From the NCBI GenBank assembly GCA_014379915.1, contig JACMKV010000120.1, positions 1 through 8,386 of the forward strand: 8,386 nucleotides of DNA. Direction: 5' to 3'. The notes beneath the pieces were generated by a model. The model was not told the origin of the DNA and searched no databases. It saw nothing but the letters and a program-made list of their open reading frames with translations. This document shows positions 1 through 6,311 of the stretch, piece after piece. The translations under genes and the position numbers were made by a program. The first letter of the stretch is position 1. The number at the start of each line of letters is the position of its first letter. This DNA is from Burkholderiales bacterium (GTDB taxonomy: Bacteria; Pseudomonadota; Gammaproteobacteria; Burkholderiales; JACMKV01).

Positions 1-108
1 AGTCGTCTACCCTCAGGGCGTCTGCACGCAGGGCGCTCATCTCTTCGCGGTCCAGCGTCACGAGCTTCGCCCGGCGCAAATACGCTAGAATGCCGGCTTC
101 CCGATTCT
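1..108. other. edge of an unidentified gene, strand unresolved
   Basis: Two readings look protein-like here and I cannot choose between them. On the plus strand, frame 2 is open from the window edge to a TAG at 86-88, which would be the C-terminus of a gene ending in HELRPAQIR about 20 bp before the palindromic element. On the minus strand another frame is open throughout and reads as an amphipathic segment (AYLRRAKLVTLDREEM), with an internal ATG at 38-40; that gene would run off the left edge. Third-position GC is about 75% in both. Neither is recognised as a family. The sequence left of position 1 would settle it. Confidence 0.3.
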
Positions 109-250
109 CAGGTTGTTGAAAAACGTAGCGAGCGCAGCCAAGACGAGGTGCTGCGGGCCGAAAAAAGCGGAATGTATAGGGGAATACATGAGCATTTTGA
201 GGCCCTGAGCAACGAAGTGTTGGCAAGCGCAGTAGTTTTTCAACAGCCTG
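109..250. repeat. MITE-like palindromic element with terminal inverted repeats
   Basis: A 142-bp element bounded by near-perfect 16-bp inverted repeats: CAGGTTGTTGAAAAAC at 109-124 and GTTTTTCAACAGCCTG at 235-250, one mismatch. The arms keep pairing imperfectly inward (for example GGGCC near 155-159 against GGCCC near 200-205). They close on a perfect 6-bp stem, ATGTAT (172-177) with ATACAT (184-189), around the loop AGGGGA. The whole element can therefore fold as one long hairpin on either strand. It encodes no convincing protein, which fits a non-autonomous element mobilised in trans or a REP/REPIN-like intergenic repeat. The CTGTTGAAAAA-type end resembles ends of some proteobacterial insertion sequences; this is from memory and not checked. 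No clear target-site duplication is visible. It lies between the gene edge at the left and the Nudix gene start at 286. Confidence 0.75.
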
Positions 251-285
251 TTAGATTTTGCAACGTCAGCTCGTACGATATCGGA

Positions 286-708
286 ATGGAGATCGCGCAA
301 AAGTCGGCCGGCATCGTAATCGTGCGTCATGCCGAGATGGAATATCAATTCCTGATCTTGCGCGCCTATCGCAACTGGGATTTCCCAAAAGGCCTGGTCG
401 AGCCAGGCGAATCCTTCCTGCAAACCGCGATACGCGAAACCACCGAGGAGACCGGACTTTCTGACCTGCGCTTTCCATGGGACCAGGTGTTTATCGAAAC
501 GGCGCCCTATGCGAAGGGCAAGATCGCGCGCTTCTACCTCGCCGAAACCGCCGAGGGTGAAGTGCATCTTGCGGTGAACCCCGATCTCGGTCGGCCGGAA
601 CATCACGAATATCGCTGGGTCAGACACGAGGCCGCCGCGCTGCTGTTGCCGGAACGCCTGCGGCTGGTGTTGGCATGGGCGCTTGAACTGGTAAGCCGGA
701 AACGGTAA
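286..708 (+). CDS. Nudix hydrolase, bis(5'-nucleosyl)-tetraphosphatase-like
   Basis: Encodes 140 residues with a complete Nudix box at residues 36-58: Gly36, Glu42, Arg50-Glu51, Glu54-Glu55 and Gly57, matching GX5EX7REUXEEXGU except for Thr at the first hydrophobic position. The run NWDFPKGLVEPGE just ahead of and into the box is typical of asymmetric diadenosine-tetraphosphatase (NUDT2-like) members, so the likely role is cytosolic hydrolysis of dinucleoside polyphosphates or another nucleoside diphosphate-linked substrate. The frame is open leftwards through the palindromic element, with a GTG at 148 inside it. I chose the ATG at 286 because it gives normal family length and the first strand (SAGIVIVRH) begins there. 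The Shine-Dalgarno is weak (CGGA). The exact substrate cannot be read from sequence. Confidence 0.88.
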   Translation: MEIAQKSAGIVIVRHAEMEYQFLILRAYRNWDFPKGLVEPGESFLQTAIRETTEETGLSDLRFPWDQVFIETAPYAKGKIARFYLAETAEGEVHLAVNPDLGRPEHHEYRWVRHEAAALLLPERLRLVLAWALELVSRKR

Positions 709-780
709 TCGGTGACGGCAAAATCGTCCCATGAGGCGTGTTCTTCGCCCTTTACCGTTCACTGTTCCCCGCCGCTTCAC

Positions 781-1416
781 ATGCAAACCTGGACCGAATA
801 CACGCGCTTTCTGATCGCACTGACCGCTGTGCTCGATCCTTTTCTTGCCGTGCCGATGTTTTTGAGTGTGACTTCCGGACGCGGCATTCGCGAACAAAAA
901 CGCACAGCGCGGCTGGTCAGTGTCACCGTGCTCGGCGTGCTGCTGGTGGCTGCACTAACCGGCGAAACCATTTTGCGCCTGATGGGTTCCAGCCTCGCAT
1001 CGTTCCGTGTCGGCGGCGGACTGGTGCTGCTCCTGATGGCGATCGCGATGTTGAACGCGCAAGCCGGTAACGTGCGCCAGACCACTGAAGAGGCAATCGA
1101 GCTCGAAAGCGGCGAAGCAACCGGCATCGTGCCGCTCGCCATTCCGCTTCTCGCCGGCCCTGGCGCCATCAGCATGGTGATCATCGCAACCCAACACGGC
1201 AACTGGTTACATTACTTAACAATTTCCGCATGCGTACTTGGCGTCTGCGGATTGTTGTGGTTGATGCTGAGCCTGGCGACGCCGATCGGCCGTGCAATGG
1301 GAAATACCGGCATGAATATCGCGAACCGATTGCTGGGCTTACTGCTGGCCGGCATCGCAGTCGAGACCATCGCGATCGGCCTCAAGCAGTTGTTTCCAAT
1401 ACTGGGCGGCGGATGA
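781..1416 (+). CDS. MarC family integral membrane protein
   Basis: Encodes 211 residues, the usual length for the MarC/YchE/YhgN family of inner-membrane proteins. Several hydrophobic segments are visible (around residues 8-30, 45-62, 76-92, 117-136, 145-168 and 183-200), consistent with six spans. Family hallmarks are the early Asp19-Pro20 in ALTAVLDPFLAVPMFLS and the conserved IPLLAGPGAIS at 121-131. The biochemical function is not established; the old link to multiple antibiotic resistance was not upheld. A GTG at 712 would add 23 polar residues with no family match, so I prefer the ATG at 781, although no good Shine-Dalgarno precedes it. The stop overlaps the start of the next gene by ATGA, indicating co-transcription and probable translational coupling. 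The 72-bp gap to the Nudix gene suggests the same operon. Confidence 0.9.
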   Translation: MQTWTEYTRFLIALTAVLDPFLAVPMFLSVTSGRGIREQKRTARLVSVTVLGVLLVAALTGETILRLMGSSLASFRVGGGLVLLLMAIAMLNAQAGNVRQTTEEAIELESGEATGIVPLAIPLLAGPGAISMVIIATQHGNWLHYLTISACVLGVCGLLWLMLSLATPIGRAMGNTGMNIANRLLGLLLAGIAVETIAIGLKQLFPILGGG

Positions 1417-2327
1417 TGAGTGCGATTGAACAGGATGGTCCGGTCGATTGCCTGATCGTCGGCGCCGGTCCGGCCGGGCTGACAGCGGCGATTTATCTTG
1501 CCCGGTTTCGGCGCAGCGTCCGCGTCATCGATTCGGGCAGCAGTCGCGCACTGCTGATTCCGCTTTCCCACAATTTTCCCGGGTTCCCAGACGGAATTTC
1601 GGGGGCCGATCTGCTGACTCGGCTAGCCGAACAAGCCTGGCGTTATGGCGTCGCGCCGACGACGGCAACGGTTGTGGGTTTGCAGCGCGCAAATGATGGG
1701 TTCGTCGCTGAAATGGAAGGCGAGCGCGTCAGCTCCCGCAAGATTTTGCTGGCCACCGGAATCCTCGACACGCCGCCGTTTGCCAACAGCGAGGAGGCGG
1801 TGCGCGCCGGGTGTCTTCGTTACTGCCCGATATGCGACGGCTTTGAGGTGATTGACCGCCGCGTCGCTATCATCGGCCTCGGCACGTGCGCATTAAGGGA
1901 AGCGCTGTTTTTGCGCGACTACACGGCACGAATCACGATCCTGACTTTTGGCCAGTCCGTCGGACTGTCGGCTGAAGAAAAGAACGAAGCCAGGGATGCG
2001 GGCATCGACATCGTCGAAGATGCGGTGGTAAGCGTTTCTTTTGCGCCCGATCAGGGAAGTACAGTCAAGGTACAGCGGGGAACGCTGAAATTCGACGCGC
2101 TGTATTCGGCGCTGGGAACCAAGGTGCGATCGGAACTCGCGATCGCGCTAGGCGCCGAGCACGACACCCACGGAAACTTGAGAGTCGATGCTCACCAGCA
2201 GACCACGGTCGCGGGACTTTATAGTGCGGGCGACGCGGACCAGGGCTTGAATCAGCTCAGCGTAGCATCGGGTCACGCGGCAATTGCTGCTACCGATATC
2301 CATAACAGCTTGAGGCGGCGCGCTTAG
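1413..2327 (+). CDS. NAD(P)/FAD-dependent oxidoreductase, thioredoxin reductase-like
   Basis: Encodes 304 residues, the length of a low-molecular-weight thioredoxin reductase. Visible in order: an N-terminal FAD Rossmann motif GAGPAG at 17-22, a redox-active Cys138-Pro-Ile-Cys141 followed by DG, an NAD(P)-binding Rossmann turn GLGTCA at 155-160 in the inserted domain, and the C-terminal FAD motif TVAGLYSAGDAD. Classical TrxB has CATC at the redox site; CPIC belongs to the broader TrxR-like group, so the partner could be a thioredoxin, a glutaredoxin-like protein or another small disulfide protein. It should act in the cytosol. Start is the ATG at 1413 (a second ATG follows at 1416), overlapping the MarC stop by ATGA. 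An upstream in-frame extension to 1230 lies wholly inside the MarC gene and is discarded. Assignment to a specific physiological substrate is not supported. Confidence 0.9.
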   Translation: MMSAIEQDGPVDCLIVGAGPAGLTAAIYLARFRRSVRVIDSGSSRALLIPLSHNFPGFPDGISGADLLTRLAEQAWRYGVAPTTATVVGLQRANDGFVAEMEGERVSSRKILLATGILDTPPFANSEEAVRAGCLRYCPICDGFEVIDRRVAIIGLGTCALREALFLRDYTARITILTFGQSVGLSAEEKNEARDAGIDIVEDAVVSVSFAPDQGSTVKVQRGTLKFDALYSALGTKVRSELAIALGAEHDTHGNLRVDAHQQTTVAGLYSAGDADQGLNQLSVASGHAAIAATDIHNSLRRRA

Positions 2328-2352
2328 CTACCGCATGAGACCAAAGCGCGCC
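2317..2352. terminator. bidirectional hairpin between convergent genes
   Basis: GGCGCGCTT (2317-2325) and AAGCGCGCC (2344-2352) form a perfect 9-bp GC-rich stem with an 18-nt loop. The left arm ends in the TAG of the flavoprotein gene (2325-2327) and the right arm touches the TAG of the minus-strand gene (2352-2354), so the hairpin fills exactly the space between the two convergent stop codons. Only a weak T-rich stretch (TATGTTTC) follows on the plus side and none on the minus side, so it may act as an imperfect or factor-assisted terminator, or as a 3'-end stabiliser. Confidence 0.6.
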
Positions 2353-2618
2353 TATGTTTCGTGAGCCCCGAGTTTTCCCGAACGGACCAGTTCGCGCATC
2401 GCTTCCCGCGCCTGTGGTTCCGGATGGCGGTGATCCATCTCGATCTCCGTTATAACTTCTCCACAGGAGACGATTAGGCGGCTTCCAACGACAGTGAAGT
2501 TGCCGCGGTATATTTTTCCTTGATGCTCCAGGGTTATGGGTGAGGCTCCCGGCCTGATGGCACGGGTATAGCGACCGTTTGGATCAGCATCGCCGTTCAA
2601 TTTGTCAAAGAGCCCCAT
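2352..2618 (-). CDS. 88-residue protein of unknown function
   Basis: Starts at an ATG (2616-2618) preceded by AGGAG at 2625-2629 with ideal spacing, so it is very probably translated. I do not recognise the family. There is no signal peptide or membrane segment. The N-terminus is short and polar (MGLFDKLNGDADPNGRY). The middle (PITLEHQGKIYRGNFTVVG, then SRLIVSCGEVITEIEM) alternates polar and hydrophobic residues like a small beta-sheet or barrel, and the C-terminal third is probably helical (EPQAREAMRELVRSGKL). One Cys and a His-rich DHRHPEP stretch follow the strands, too little to claim metal binding. It sits 21 bp downstream of a 30-residue membrane peptide on the same strand, probably as one operon, and is convergent with the flavoprotein gene. 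Confidence 0.8.
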   Translation of the reverse strand: MGLFDKLNGDADPNGRYTRAIRPGASPITLEHQGKIYRGNFTVVGSRLIVSCGEVITEIEMDHRHPEPQAREAMRELVRSGKLGAHET

Positions 2619-2639
2619 GTGTTTCTCCTGAACTTTTTG

Positions 2640-2732
2640 CTAGAACAAGCCTGCTATGCGCAGGGACGAGAAAACCCCAATGGCTATCCAAAGCGCGACT
2701 ACCATTCCAACGGATTCGAAAAACTCACGCAT
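2640..2732 (-). CDS. 30-residue single-span membrane peptide
   Basis: Reads MREFFESVGMVVALWIAIGV followed by FSSLRIAGLF. It has a short charged N-terminus and one hydrophobic helix of about 17 residues (9-25) with a small Arg break near the end, as in known small bacterial membrane proteins. It is too short for routine gene finders. Support for expression is a strong AAGGAG at 2740-2745 (plus-strand CTCCTT), 7 nt before the ATG at 2730-2732, and a clean TAG. The 21-bp gap to the 88-residue gene suggests co-translation of the pair. The hydrophobic run could also be chance, and function is unknown; small proteins of this type often modulate a membrane complex or transporter, which is inference only. 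Confidence 0.6.
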   Translation of the reverse strand: MREFFESVGMVVALWIAIGVFSSLRIAGLF

Positions 2733-2739
2733 CCTCTTG

Positions 2740-2745
2740 CTCCTT
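2740..2745 (-). promoter_or_regulatory. Shine-Dalgarno of the 30-residue ORF
   Basis: Minus-strand AAGGAG, 7 nt upstream of the ATG at 2730-2732. This near-consensus site at correct spacing is the main argument that the short ORF is a real gene. Confidence 0.6.
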
Positions 2746-2933
2746 GAGAAAAAGACGCGGCAAGCACCGCAAGTTTTATTCCTTCACCTGTCACTGGCGA
2801 GCAAGGCTTTCGATCGCTGTTGAAGTGCAAATGCGGGGCACTATGTGCCGTTTATTCGGACCGGACCGCGTCGTTTGACCCATCATCTCGCGCCGTCGCC
2901 GGAGAACGTTTTCGAAATCAAGCGGAGTCCCAA

Positions 2934-3454
2934 TTACGGGGAGGGCAAATAGATGTTGATGCCGACCGACACAAATTCGGAATTGGACGCACCAGAAAGC
3001 GACCGGCCAGCGGTAAAGGTCGAAGTGCAGCCGATCTGGTACGGCAACAAAGCTCACTTCCAACTGCGTGCTCTGATCGTAGCCGAAGATTTCGACGAAG
3101 CCGTTGAGCCGTTCGAGCAAGTCCGTCTGGATTGCAGCGCCCCAGGTCAGGCGATGTCATCGTGCTCTTGTCGTGGAGCCATCCCATAGCTGTTCGCGGT
3201 TGCGAGTTCATCTGAAAACCCGCAGAGCCCAGCGCAACTTCAAAATTGCCCGACGGATTGCAAGCCGGAAGCAGCCAAAATTCCTGCCATCCATCGTTGT
3301 GCTGATACCACGTTTCAAGCTGGCATGAACGGGCTTCAGTCAGGCTTGCATCGTCGCTTATGAGGGGCCGCCCCGCATGGGCGGATAACGAAGAAAGAAG
3401 AAGTGTCGCGGCTGTATAAACTACGCGTCTGAAGCGCGCTTCCATTTCTGCCAC
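2934..3454 (-). pseudogene. decayed gene for a secreted/periplasmic protein, two frameshifts
   Basis: The start (GTG 3454 or ATG 3445) encodes a clear signal peptide, RRVVYTAATLLLSSLSAHAG with likely cleavage after AHA, then GRPLISDDASLTEARSCQLE, resembling exported hypothetical proteins with transporter- or porin-like beta-structure. Homologous-looking sequence continues in all three minus frames. The first block runs to GWLHDKST (about 3160). A second starts near 3150 with LTWGAAIQTDLLERLNGF and runs through VPDRLHFDL. A third starts near 3010 with GRSLSGASNSEF and ends VSVGINIYLPSP at a TAA (2934-2936). The joined product is about 170 residues, whereas relatives I recall are about 240-260, so an internal deletion between PRTAM and GWLHDK is likely. 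It begins 18 bp after the CorA gene. Sequencing error could explain one shift but hardly two plus a deletion. Confidence 0.7.
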
Positions 3455-3472
3455 GAATCTATCGCAATGTCT

Positions 3473-4444
3473 TTACAACCATCCCGCGCGCTTGAGCCGC
3501 CTGTAAACCCATAGGCATCCAAGGATAACCACAAGAATCACGATGGGGTAGCCGAGCTTCGCGTCGAGCTCGGGCATATGTTTGAAATTCATGCCGTAGA
3601 GGCTGAATACCATGGTCGGAATCGCCAGAATCGCGCCCCATCCGGCAAGCTTTTTCACGACTTCGTTTTGCGCTACTGTCACCAGCGAAAGATTAACCTG
3701 CATGGCGGTAGTCAACATTTCGCGCATGTTGCTGGTCGCCTGGGTGACGCCTCTGACGTGGTCGTGAATATCGCGAAAATAAGCGCGCGCTTCTTTCGGG
3801 ATGATATCGGTGTGGAAGCGAATCAAGGAATTGCATATCTCGAGCAAGGGCTCCGCGGCTGATTGCAGCAGAACAAGTTGCCGCCTTAGGTCATACAAGT
3901 CCTGCAGACAATCCTGACTGAAGCGCTGCTTGAAGATGGTCGCTTCGATTGTCTCGAGCCGCGCCTGCAGCGAATCGACAATAGGGCGATAGTTATCAAC
4001 GACAAAGTCCATAATCGCATAGAGGGCAAACCCCGGTCCTTGCGCCAGGCGATCGGCAGCCAGCTCGCATCGATTCCGCACTTTGGCATAGCTGAGTGAC
4101 GGCCCATGGCGTACCGATACCAGAAAGCGGCGCCCGACAAAGATCAGCGTTTCACCGAAGTGAATTGCGTTATCGAGCAGCTGCCCGGTCTGCAGTACGA
4201 CAAATAACGAATCGCCGTACTCCTCGAGCTTGGGCCGTTGGTGCGCGTGATGAGCATCTTCAATCGCCAATTCGTGCAGGTTGAATTCCTCCTGAATTTT
4301 GAGCAGGAGCGCTTCGCTCGGCTCGTGCAGTCCGAGCCAGACGAAGGTGCTGTCCTGCTTCAAAACCTCGCTTATGTCCTCTACCGCGATCGATCTGATT
4401 CGAACACCGTTTTTATAGGCGACACAGTTGACTATCATTTGCAT
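3473..4444 (-). CDS. corA: CorA family magnesium/cobalt transport protein
   Basis: Encodes 323 residues, normal for CorA, a homopentameric inner-membrane channel for Mg2+ and Co2+/Ni2+. A large soluble N-terminal domain (1 to about 265) contains the expected mixed sheet and long helices, including ENL-like IEDAHHAHQRPKLEEYGD at 61-78. Two C-terminal transmembrane helices follow (about 268-283 and 298-316), with the signature Tyr-Gly-Met-Asn at 283-286 at the end of the first. The C-terminus is basic (YRRLKRAGWL), as in the family. Start is the ATG at 4442-4444 with GGAAG (plus 4451-4455) 7 nt upstream; a second ATG lies two codons in. It precedes the decayed exported-protein gene on the same strand. 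No riboswitch is evident upstream. Confidence 0.95.
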   Translation of the reverse strand: MQMIVNCVAYKNGVRIRSIAVEDISEVLKQDSTFVWLGLHEPSEALLLKIQEEFNLHELAIEDAHHAHQRPKLEEYGDSLFVVLQTGQLLDNAIHFGETLIFVGRRFLVSVRHGPSLSYAKVRNRCELAADRLAQGPGFALYAIMDFVVDNYRPIVDSLQARLETIEATIFKQRFSQDCLQDLYDLRRQLVLLQSAAEPLLEICNSLIRFHTDIIPKEARAYFRDIHDHVRGVTQATSNMREMLTTAMQVNLSLVTVAQNEVVKKLAGWGAILAIPTMVFSLYGMNFKHMPELDAKLGYPIVILVVILGCLWVYRRLKRAGWL

Positions 4445-4839
4445 AGGAAACTTCCAAAATGCCTACATCGGCCGATGCAACCGCACCGAAGTCTTGAACG
4501 CCTGGCTATTCGAACCACCCGAACAGTTAGTGAAGTTACAATGAACCGGATCAGAGCTTACAGAACGGCCTGACGAAGCGCCGGACAACCTGCCTTCGGC
4601 CGTCTTTCGCGGGCGGCTTAATGTCCGCGAAAAGTATCCGCGAGAAATACTCCTGAACTGTCTACTTGACGGTCGAGCTTACGCAACCACTGAGTTTGCT
4701 GCCAGATGGGTACTGCCAACCTGTTACAAGAGTTAGGGCAGCAGGTCAGCGCTATTGACCTTGCTTCTTATTGTCATTAAAAAGTATCGGCCAATGGCTT
4801 ACGCAACAAGCGTGTCCAACAACGGCTACTGGCTTGCCA
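4445..4839. other. 395-bp spacer without a recognisable gene
   Basis: It separates the 5' end of corA from the 3' end of the glycosyltransferase gene, so it should hold the corA promoter and any terminator of the glycosyltransferase. I see no good sigma-70 promoter. Two hairpins are present: TTTCGCGG (4605-4612) with CCGCGAAA (4625-4632), 8 bp with a 12-nt loop; and AGGTCA (4743-4748) with TGACCT (4756-4761), 6 bp with a 7-nt loop followed on the plus strand by a T-rich stretch. Neither is a convincing intrinsic terminator for the minus strand. The word GCTTACGCAAC occurs twice, at 4677 and 4797. Short open frames here are not protein-like. Confidence 0.6.
4605..4632. repeat. 8-bp inverted repeat in spacer
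   Basis: TTTCGCGG and CCGCGAAA flank a 12-nt loop. No T-tract follows on either strand, so it could be an operator or structural hairpin rather than a terminator; position upstream of corA is the only hint of a role. Confidence 0.4.
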
Positions 4840-6018
4840 TCAGTCTCGGCCGACCGGCGCCAGCCGCTCACTCAAATCGGTCTCACGAATCTTCTCAGCC
4901 ATATCTCTCAACATCGATTCGCGTAGCAGCATTCTTGGCGTAACCTCAAGATCAACTGTTTCCAGCACACGGCGCCAGCGGTATACCCAATCGTGCTGTA
5001 GCAGCGAATTGACAACGTTGTCCTTGCGAATCCTGGCAAGGCGCTGCGGTTGGGCGTCCAGCTCGGCAATCGTATCGGCAATGTCGGGCGCGTCGAAGGG
5101 AAGTGGAATGACCGCGTCCGGCCAACCGAAGTATTGATTGAACGCCTCAGGCGCCGGAGGTTTCCCCAGCATGACTGCTCCCGCCGCCGCGCCTTCAAAA
5201 AAACGCGCACCGATCTCCATGTGTCCATGGTTGGTACCCATTTCATTCGCACGTGCATGATTGGCAATAAAATAGCGGGATCGCTTAAGCAGATTCGAAA
5301 CCAGCAGCCTGTGCTCGTTGGGAGAGGGTACGTTTCCGCTTTTAACGGTATCGAAGTAATAATTAATGTGCTTCTGCTCGGCCAGTTCGAGCAGCGCCTG
5401 ATGCGTCACCGCTGAACGCCGACCGAGGTTCCAGACATCGATGCTGCGGCGAGGTGCGACTGGAAAGGGAGCAAATTTGACAGCATCAACCCCCATCGGC
5501 AGGTAAGTGCAGGGGCGGCCGATTATTTTCGAAATCACATCGACGCTATTCTTGGTACCCAGGAACACATGATCGAATTCTTGCAGCGGGCGCAATAAAA
5601 ATTCGCGCCCCTTCAGCCACTCTTCGCTCCAGCATTCATCAAGGTAACAAACCGCATTTCTGCATTTTTCTCGCCAATTTCTAATGGAAGTTATAGCGAT
5701 CAGCTCAAAAATATCCATGCAGATGATAAAGAAAAGATCATACTTTTGATTCAGATGACAGCTGTTAAAATGCGGTGTGAGAACGCGGATTGCCCACTTT
5801 GAGTCGGTAGCGTAGTTCGCCAATGTGTACAGTCTGCGGGCAAGTTTGTACGAATGTACCGGGAGATGGGTATCGACGTCATCCCATTCCCCGATTAGAT
5901 CCTCCCATTCGTAGAAAGCGGCATGCCACACACGGTCATGAATGACCCGTTCTGACAATGTGAAAATTCTGGAGCCCGGGTTTGAATTAAACCTGACCGT
6001 TCGGCCGAGTAGTTTCAT
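4840..6018 (-). CDS. glycosyltransferase, GT-B fold, CgeB-like
   Basis: Encodes 392 residues. The C-terminal half has the pattern of the group 1-like glycosyltransferase domain found in CgeB/spore-maturation-type proteins: an interdomain YLPMGVDAVKFAPFP (172-186), then HMEIGARFFEGAAAGAVML (266-284), in which an acidic residue and the F-E-G-A-A-A-G run mark the nucleotide-sugar site, then an EAFNQYFG and a DAVIPLPFD loop. The N-terminal half is less conserved but contains YDLFFIICMDIFEL, like a Rossmann strand and helix. No signal peptide or membrane span, so it is probably cytosolic, adding a sugar from a nucleotide donor to a glycan or lipid-linked acceptor. The 5' half (about 5640-5780) is visibly richer in A+T than the neighbours, suggesting transfer, as is common for polysaccharide genes. 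The ATG at 6018 has only a weak, A-rich leader. Donor and acceptor cannot be told. Confidence 0.82.
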   Translation of the reverse strand: MKLLGRTVRFNSNPGSRIFTLSERVIHDRVWHAAFYEWEDLIGEWDDVDTHLPVHSYKLARRLYTLANYATDSKWAIRVLTPHFNSCHLNQKYDLFFIICMDIFELIAITSIRNWREKCRNAVCYLDECWSEEWLKGREFLLRPLQEFDHVFLGTKNSVDVISKIIGRPCTYLPMGVDAVKFAPFPVAPRRSIDVWNLGRRSAVTHQALLELAEQKHINYYFDTVKSGNVPSPNEHRLLVSNLLKRSRYFIANHARANEMGTNHGHMEIGARFFEGAAAGAVMLGKPPAPEAFNQYFGWPDAVIPLPFDAPDIADTIAELDAQPQRLARIRKDNVVNSLLQHDWVYRWRRVLETVDLEVTPRMLLRESMLRDMAEKIRETDLSERLAPVGRD

Positions 6019-6020
6019 GT

Positions 6021-6254
6021 TTAATAGTTCTTTTTAAGTTGAAAATTATGCGCCTCCAGCTGTAGCGTTTGATCTACATTGCTGGGGGCAGTTTCCCTTT
6101 TTCGGCAGCCATGTGAGCCTATGCGCATCAGAATGTCAAGCTGCGCCTGCCTACCTAGCTTTTCAAGCAAAGCCCAGTCCAACTCTTTTTGGGAATCCGA
6201 ATAATAAAATATGATCGCGTCTCTTACTTCGCCGTCCGTCCGAGATAGTAAAAA
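6021..6254 (-). pseudogene. possible glycosyltransferase gene fragment without a start
   Basis: Between a minus-strand TAG (6255-6257) and a TAA (6021-6023) lie 77 open codons that read as plausible protein: VRDAIIFYYSDSQKELDWAL, then LEKLGRQAQLDILMRIGSHG. The pattern of a strand, a turn, then an acidic-aromatic helix and a second strand resembles the start of the C-terminal domain of GT-B glycosyltransferases. There is no in-frame ATG or GTG before the Met about residue 43, and no ribosome-binding site, so it is more likely a remnant of a longer gene than a gene. It ends 2 bp before the intact glycosyltransferase ATG, in another frame. The resemblance is by eye only; a chance open stretch is the alternative. 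Confidence 0.35.
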
Positions 6255-6311
6255 CTATAGCAATCCCGGAATCGCGCCCAGTTCAGCGCTGAAAACCTTT
6301 GTGAAACGTCG

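Noticed and set aside
148..285. N-terminal extension of the Nudix protein from a GTG at 148
   Set aside because: It lies mostly inside the palindromic element, and the Nudix fold and normal length begin at the ATG at 286.
85..897. 270-codon minus-strand open frame spanning the palindromic element, the Nudix gene and part of the MarC gene
   Set aside because: It is antisense to two well-supported genes, has no family features, and is rich in His, Arg and Gln as expected for a shadow of GC-rich coding DNA.
2753..2782. ECF-sigma-like promoter (GGAATAA and CGTCT on the minus strand) ahead of the 30-aa ORF
   Set aside because: Spacing is at the long end and the predicted transcript would begin almost on the Shine-Dalgarno; too weak to call.
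2579..2878. 99-codon plus-strand open frame
   Set aside because: It overlaps the start regions of the two minus-strand small genes, is very basic and Cys/Arg/Ser rich, and has no ribosome-binding site.
4630..4807. Pairs of short direct repeats (GCTTACGCAAC twice, AAAAGTATC twice)
   Set aside because: The two pairs have different offsets (120 and 150), so they do not form one duplication, and copy number two is too low for an array.
6170..6230. Sigma-70-like promoter for the aminotransferase gene (TTGGGA and TATGAT)
   Set aside because: The spacer is 15 bp and the -35 is poor; the same DNA may be a gene fragment on the other strand.
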